A stretch of DNA of 64,000 nt from Pegea sp. RAD2-039 (Eukaryota; Chordata; Thaliacea; Salpida; Salpidae). The stretch is from the NCBI GenBank assembly GCA_034620365.1, contig JAQGEQ010000354.1, forward strand, positions 620,001 to 684,000, written 5' to 3'. The notes beneath the pieces are model-generated. The model worked only from the letters and a program-made list of their open reading frames with translations. It was not told the DNA's origin and ran no database searches. Of this stretch, positions 59,000 through 64,000 are shown piece after piece (within the stretch, counting starts at the first letter, position 1; the number at the start of each line of letters is the position of its first letter). The position numbers and the translations under genes were made by a program.

Positions 59000-61900
59000 C
59001 TAAAGACGAAGAAAGATTTATAAGAGCAGCAATCAAACAACATCGACTTACTTTCTGATTCACAAAGCTTAACTGATAGAAGAGCCTGTATATCATCGAT
59101 GGAATCGTAATTGCTGACGTGATAGACGGTCGTGTCATAAGGAGGTGAAGCAATTTGTCTCAGTTCAGCCATATCAGCGTCACCAACACCCACAGCAATC
59201 ACCTGTCCCACTAAATTGTAAATTATGGGCCACTTTGGTGGCTAATGTAGACCTTAACACCAGCTTGACGTAGTTCATGGGCAGGATTTGCCACTGAGTC
59301 CTGACTTCTACCATCAGTTAATATCATGGCAATTTTTGATACATAAGGGCGGGCCCCATTAGAAGGTGAGAGCGCAGTGTATAGAGAGAAGGTGAGAGCA
59401 TGTCCTGTCTTTGTGTTTCCTCCTGTATAAGATATTTTATAAAGTCAGATAAATCTAAAACTTAATCTTTTTGTTTCTTACCTTGATATGGAATTCCATC
59501 AATTGCATTTAGAACTTCAGACATCTCTAAGTATTCATTCAAAGCGAACTCTAGTCGAGGGCTATCGGAGTATTGGATTATTGAAAAACGGCTCTTATCA
59601 TATCTATAAAGACACATAAAGATAAAGATCTAATGTTGAGAAGTTGATGCTGCTTTCTTACCCGACTTGGAAAGGTGAAACAAGAGATTTTAGGAAAGAT
59701 TTGACTTTATCGAAGTTTTGTTCTCCAACCGACCAACTGCCGTCGATAATAAAGAAGATGTCGGTAACAGCACGTTTGCACACTAGGTGGCGAAAAGAGT
59801 CAATAAAAGCGAAAGATGAAAGTAATAGCGGACTAACTTCGACAGGCTGGAGTCTTTCCGCTCCATCTAGTGTTAGCTTGACACACGATGCTAGAAGCTC
59901 CGAGAAGAGTACCTTCACCATCGCACTGGAATGTACAATTACTACCCACTTTGTTGCCATCACTACAATTCGCAACCACATTGACGCTCAAACTTAATGG
60001 CGGGCACTGATTGGCTAAAGAAGAGATGTTACTAGACTTAAAAGGTTGCTTTTGTTGGTTACTTACAAAAGCACTCTGTTACTTGTCCCGACCAAGTAAG
60101 ATTAGTCTGGCAAGTTCTTTCTGCTGATCCGATCAGTTCATAACCTTCTCGACACCCGAAAGAGCAAACTGATCCACATTCGTTCAATCCATCGCTACAT
60201 CGGATCTCACCGTTAGCTGGCGCTCTTAGCGTGACGCAGTGAGCCACTAAGGAATCGAAAGATGAGTTTATGAAGTCTTATTAATGAATGATGTAATACC
60301 TTGACAGAAGGCTGGTTCTCCGGACCAAAGCCCATCGTTTCTACATAGTCGGCTTGGTGAACCAATCAGTGAGTAGCAATGATCACACGTGATCTCACAG
60401 ACGCTTCCTGATTGGTAGTTTTGACTACAGTTGACAACACCGTTAGATGGAAGTTGAAATGGTCGACAGACAACTCCTAGATGAAGAGAAGAAGTTTACA
60501 TCTATTCATTGTCTAGATCTTCCGTAGCACTAACTTTCACAAACAGGCGCAGTGTTAGACCAATCACCAGTTGCTAAGCAACGTCTTGTGGATACTCCAA
60601 TCAGCTGGAAACCTGGATTACAAGCATGATTGCATACGGAGTTGTATCTTCCACCTCCAGTGCATCTCACTGATCCATTTTCTAATCCCACAATCTCAGT
60701 ACATGAGATCACTAAGAAGAAAAAACATTTTGTGAAATTTAGTGATTGAGATGAATTGATGTTAGAAGAGTTATTTACTGTTGCAATAAGCTTCGCTTCC
60801 TGAGAAGACTCCATCTTCCTTACAAAGTCGAATCGCTGAACCAATCAGCTCAAATCCTAAGAAAAAAAATGTTTTAAATTCTTCATCAATATTTACTGAT
60901 TAAAAAAGTTTTCTTTTTAATTTGAAGATCAAACCCACCATCAAAACAACTAGTTTGACAAATAGAGTTGTAGTTGTTGTCATCGCTACAACTGACTTGG
61001 CCATTGGCTGGATTGAACAGTTTGTTACATGTGACCACTACAGAAGCAAAGTTTTGGTCAGAAAGTTTTTTTTTAATGAACAAAGTTGTTACATTGGCAA
61101 GTAGGCTGTGAATGACTCCATTGACCATCCGCCTTACACGTTCGACTAATATGACCAATTATGACAAAACCCCGGTTGCACTCGAAAAAACATTCAGATC
61201 CATAATCATCTTTAAGACTACAGCTTACTTTGCCATGAGATGGAGCATCGATTGGTCCACACTTAACAACTAAAAAATTTGATGGAAATTATAAAAATCT
61301 TTAATAATAGAAATATATTTTTAGATAGAATTACGAATAAAATAATTGTAGACAAATCTTAAATCATCCAAACAAACCTCTGCAAGTGGAAGTCACACCG
61401 CTCCAATCTCCACTATCTAAACAAGTCCTTGATATAGAACCATGTAATAAATATCCTTCATCACAACTAGCAGTACAGACTGAGTCATGAGTATCCCCAA
61501 AGCTGCACATGTACCTTCCATTTTTTAATTCTGGTAAAGTACCACACGTGACCACTGTGATAATAAAACTCTAATAAGCTCGGCTTTTTATTATGAAAAA
61601 GTACTGATGCACTAACATGTACAAACTGGAGGTACGTAATCCCATTCACGTGACTTTTGACACGTAAGGACATTATGTCCTAATAATTTATGGCCATCTT
61701 CACATGAAATAGAGCATCTTGATCCTAGTGTGTTATCATTGGAACAAACCATAACAGCATGCGGAATAACTTCCAATATTGGACATTCAATTACTAAAAG
61801 TAAATTATTTCGTTATTGTTTTTCTAAAAACTTGTATGTTTTTTATCTTAATTTTATTTTTTCAGTTTATACTAAGAAACTTACAAATACAATAAGGCTG

Positions 61901-63788
61901 TCTGCCGCTCCAGGATGCATCTGCTTGACATATTCTTGAATTTGGACCAACTAGCTCATAACCAGCCTATGTAGACGCAAAATACATTTATTTTGAAAAT
62001 ATTGAGGCCTCATTTTTACTGTTTTCTGATTAAATCAAACAGAATGAGTTTTTTTAAAACCATTATTAGATTTAAGTTTTAGTAGAATCAAACTTGTAAC
62101 TTACAGCACAAGTATAAACACATTCTGATTTGAAAGCGTAACCGGCAGTGCAGGTAATTGCTCCGTTTTCTGGTGGTACTAAAGCAGGCACACATTGAAT
62201 TGCTAAAAGATAAAAACATGGTTTGCAAAATCCAAAATTGTCACAATCAACTTACAAATAACTTTCATCGGTCCGCCATATGCAATAAGCCTTGCGTCAT
62301 TGCATACATATTCCATTGGTGATTCAAAACCATCTAGTAAATATCCAGGAATTGCTTCAAATGAGCAACTTGCTCCATACACTAACTCAGTTGGACAGTC
62401 ACTTATTACATGAGTTAGCGGAGGTGGAAGAATACATTTCTTAACTGGATGAAAAAAGTTTGAATTGAATCACACTTTGAGTTACACAAAGCAATGTAGT
62501 CTCAACCAGAGTTAAAAGTAATTATCTAAGTCACTAACTTAATTTAAGGTTAACTAAAACATTAAAATGATTTTATTAGGACATTAAAAGATAATTTTAT
62601 TTGAGTTGTATTTAACAATGTGTTAAGCTACAAAATTATTGGTTAAGGATTAAATTTCATATTTCTAACAGTTCATACTTTGACAAATAGGAATATCGTC
62701 GGACCATAGTCCACCACGTGTGCAAATGCTAACAGCTTCTCCAACGAGTGAATATCCTGTTTCACAGCTAAACCTGCATTCAGATTGAAAATAATTTGCT
62801 TCACTACATCTTATAGAGCCGTGAGGAGGTTCAACGAGTTTACTGCATTTAAGTTCTGAAAAAAAAACGTTAAATGTTTATCACAGCCTCAAACAAAAAT
62901 CCTTCCAACATACTCTCACAAAATGGGACATCTCCTGTCCACGATGAATCTTCTTTGCACCGACGCATTGATGAGCCCCGAAGCTTATAACCAGGATCAC
63001 ATGTGTACAAGCAAGCCGAATCAAAGTTGATATCTTCTGTACACTCGATATTTCCATTTAATAAAGCACCGACTTTCTCACATTCAATCACTAAGATAAC
63101 AATTTTAAGATAAAGTCAAATTAAATTCTAATTAATTTTTAATAGACTTACTAGTGCAAGTAGCCTCTCTTCCATCATATTCACCATAATCCTGACACAC
63201 TCTAACAGAACTTCCTTCCATCTGGTATCCCTCATTACAAAAGATTCGACATTTTGTTCCGTAAACTGAATCATTATCAGAACACCTGTAAAAATATTTT
63301 TTTTAATTTTTGCACTTTTTTAATTGCTCACAGTTAATTAAATATAGATCTTTTGGTCACCTTAAGTAGCCGTTTTCTGGTTCATTTAAAGGTTCACACT
63401 CAACTATTTGACAAATAGCTGCTTCACCCGACCAGATATGGTCTGCCATACACGTTCTTTGAACACTACCAATCAATGTGTAGCCAATCTGAAAAAATCT
63501 TTTTGTAAAAATATCGATGACATTAAAAAAAAAATATAAAACTTACACCACATGAGAAGCGGCAGGTAGATAAATAGTTACTGTTGTCGGAACAGACCTT
63601 TCGTCCGTTATTAGGAATATTCAAAATTGGACATTCAACAACTATTAGTAGATATGAATAAAATTATTTTTTTTTAGAAGTATTTTTTAATTAATAAATT
63701 ACTCACTGGTACAAATCACTTGTTCTCCAGACCATGTGTAGTCTTCTTGGCATGTTCTAACAGTACTTCCTGTTGAGATGTATCCTTC
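57646..63788 (-). CDS. Sushi(n)-VWA-collagen matrix protein, 3' part (33 exons visible)
   Basis: Secreted or matrix protein, 5' end beyond the window; 1315 residues are visible. Exons (transcript order): 63707-63788, 63547-63641, 63361-63488, 63152-63285, 62914-63090, 62679-62855, 62256-62444, 62105-62202, 61885-61966, 61617-61793, 61378-61554, 61093-61269, 60939-61037, 60779-60856, 60535-60711, 60300-60476, 60067-60246, 59838-60014 (sushi modules); 59662-59782, 59482-59603, 59253-59422, 59052-59202 (VWA); 58932-58999, 58821-58880, 58686-58766, 58586-58630, 58481-58534, 58349-58420, 58183-58291, 58019-58131, 57892-57964, 57749-57826, 57646-57695 (collagen). All frames join. Eight sushi modules are single 177-bp phase-1 exons. 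The VWA has an intact metal site (DGSWS, T in GNTKTG, LTDGRS). The Gly-X-Y region is broken by two non-helical inserts and ends in a basic tail KSFGRKKGLSKM. No transmembrane segment seen. Confidence 0.95.
59052..59782 (-). other. VWA domain of the matrix protein
   Basis: Encoded by four exons. It begins CKRAVTDIFFIIDGSWSVGE (MIDAS DxSxS), continues with FSIIQYSD, the MIDAS threonine in GGNTKTGHAL, AMILTDGRSQDSV (MIDAS aspartate) and GVKVIAVGVGDADMAELRQIA. All metal-coordinating positions are present, so Mg2+-dependent ligand binding is plausible. The intron at 59203-59252 is 50 bp with an uncommon donor GTCTAC. The acceptor at 59203 is used rather than one 8 bp upstream because only it keeps the frame and the VKVIAVGVGD strand. 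Confidence 0.92.
59838..63788 (-). repeat. Array of ~15 sushi (CCP) modules
   Basis: Each module is about 59 residues with four cysteines, a late Trp (DWSN, TWSG, LWSG) and a final Cys. Eight are single exons of exactly 177 bp with phase 1-1 borders and one is 180 bp. Four are split by an internal intron just before the GY/GF motif: phase 0 in the modules at 63547/63361 and 62105/61885 and in the incomplete first module, phase 1 at 60939/60779. The exon 63361-63488 joins the end of one module to the start of the next without an intron. The module at 62256-62444 is atypical (189 bp, no WSG) and degenerate. The symmetrical exons show growth by exon duplication. Such arrays bind ligands in adhesion and complement proteins. 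Confidence 0.93.
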
Positions 63789-64000
63789 CTGTATTTTTTT
63801 AATAGCTTTAAAGAATTTATTATTTTACTTTAAACCCAAAGGCGTTTGTGAATCAGCTTGAATTATAAGGCGTATTAAAGGTACATTTAAAACAAAACTT
63901 AATAATAAAAATACTATGGCCTGCTTCGGATGTAAGCAAGGACAGAAATAATGGAGATCCAGTTGTTGCCCGTACATCATGATTTAACTCTTGGCATCAA
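63789..64000. other. Intron with GC-richer patch at window edge
   Basis: Intron sequence 5' of the first visible sushi exon. From about 63917 to the end the sequence becomes less AT-rich (GGCCTGCTTCGG, GTTGCCCGTAC) and reads into no sushi frame. It may be the edge of a mobile-element copy or an unrelated exon cut by the window boundary. It cannot be resolved here. Confidence 0.35.

Noticed and set aside
59203-59210. Alternative VWA acceptor 8 bp upstream (TTTAG)
   Set aside because: It breaks the frame after the preceding exon; the CAG acceptor at 59203 restores the VWA core strand.
59644-59997. Plus-strand 117-codon open frame
   Set aside because: It is antisense to the sushi and VWA exons, which have clear domain content on the minus strand.

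Overview
The window is AT-rich nuclear DNA from an invertebrate animal. Its genes have spliceosomal GT-AG introns that are either tiny (about 47-60 bp) or over 1 kb. The gene set (DYRK2, CaMKI, OTUD3, TMEM26, ATG3, and a sushi/VWA/collagen matrix protein) is metazoan. Base composition and intron style would fit a cnidarian, sponge or similar AT-rich lineage, but I cannot fix the phylum from sequence alone. All gene models below are hand-spliced from reading frame, splice dinucleotides and family similarity.

Layout: 1.6-7.9 kb (minus) is a seven-exon DYRK2 kinase. 7.9-18.8 kb is a gene-poor stretch with a 22-bp minisatellite, a diverged interspersed repeat, a GC-richer island, a tRNA-derived SINE and a strong hairpin. 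18.8-19.6 kb (minus) holds an unrecognised nuclear-type protein. 23.3-26.4 kb (plus) is a nine-exon OTUD3 deubiquitinase, and 29.9-32.6 kb (plus) a four-exon TMEM26. 34.5-41.7 kb (minus) is a ten-exon CaMKI with an 18-bp minisatellite in one intron. 42.2-43.0 kb (minus) is an intronless mitochondrial RBFA-like gene, and 44.3-44.8 kb (minus) an intronless EF-hand protein. 47.6-51.0 kb (plus) is a seven-exon ATG3 whose first intron contains a separate 120-codon ORF. 51-57.6 kb is again gene-poor, with second copies of the SINE and of the diverged repeat. 57.6-64 kb (minus) is the 3' part of a large extracellular protein gene: about 15 sushi modules, one VWA domain, then interrupted collagen triple helix.

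The genes do not form one pathway. They are unrelated housekeeping, signalling and matrix genes. The most unusual item is the sushi(n)-VWA-collagen protein, a combination I do not recognise as a standard family. Other points of interest are the ORF nested in the ATG3 intron, the unknown 279-residue nuclear-type protein, and the apparent excess of perfect CRE palindromes.
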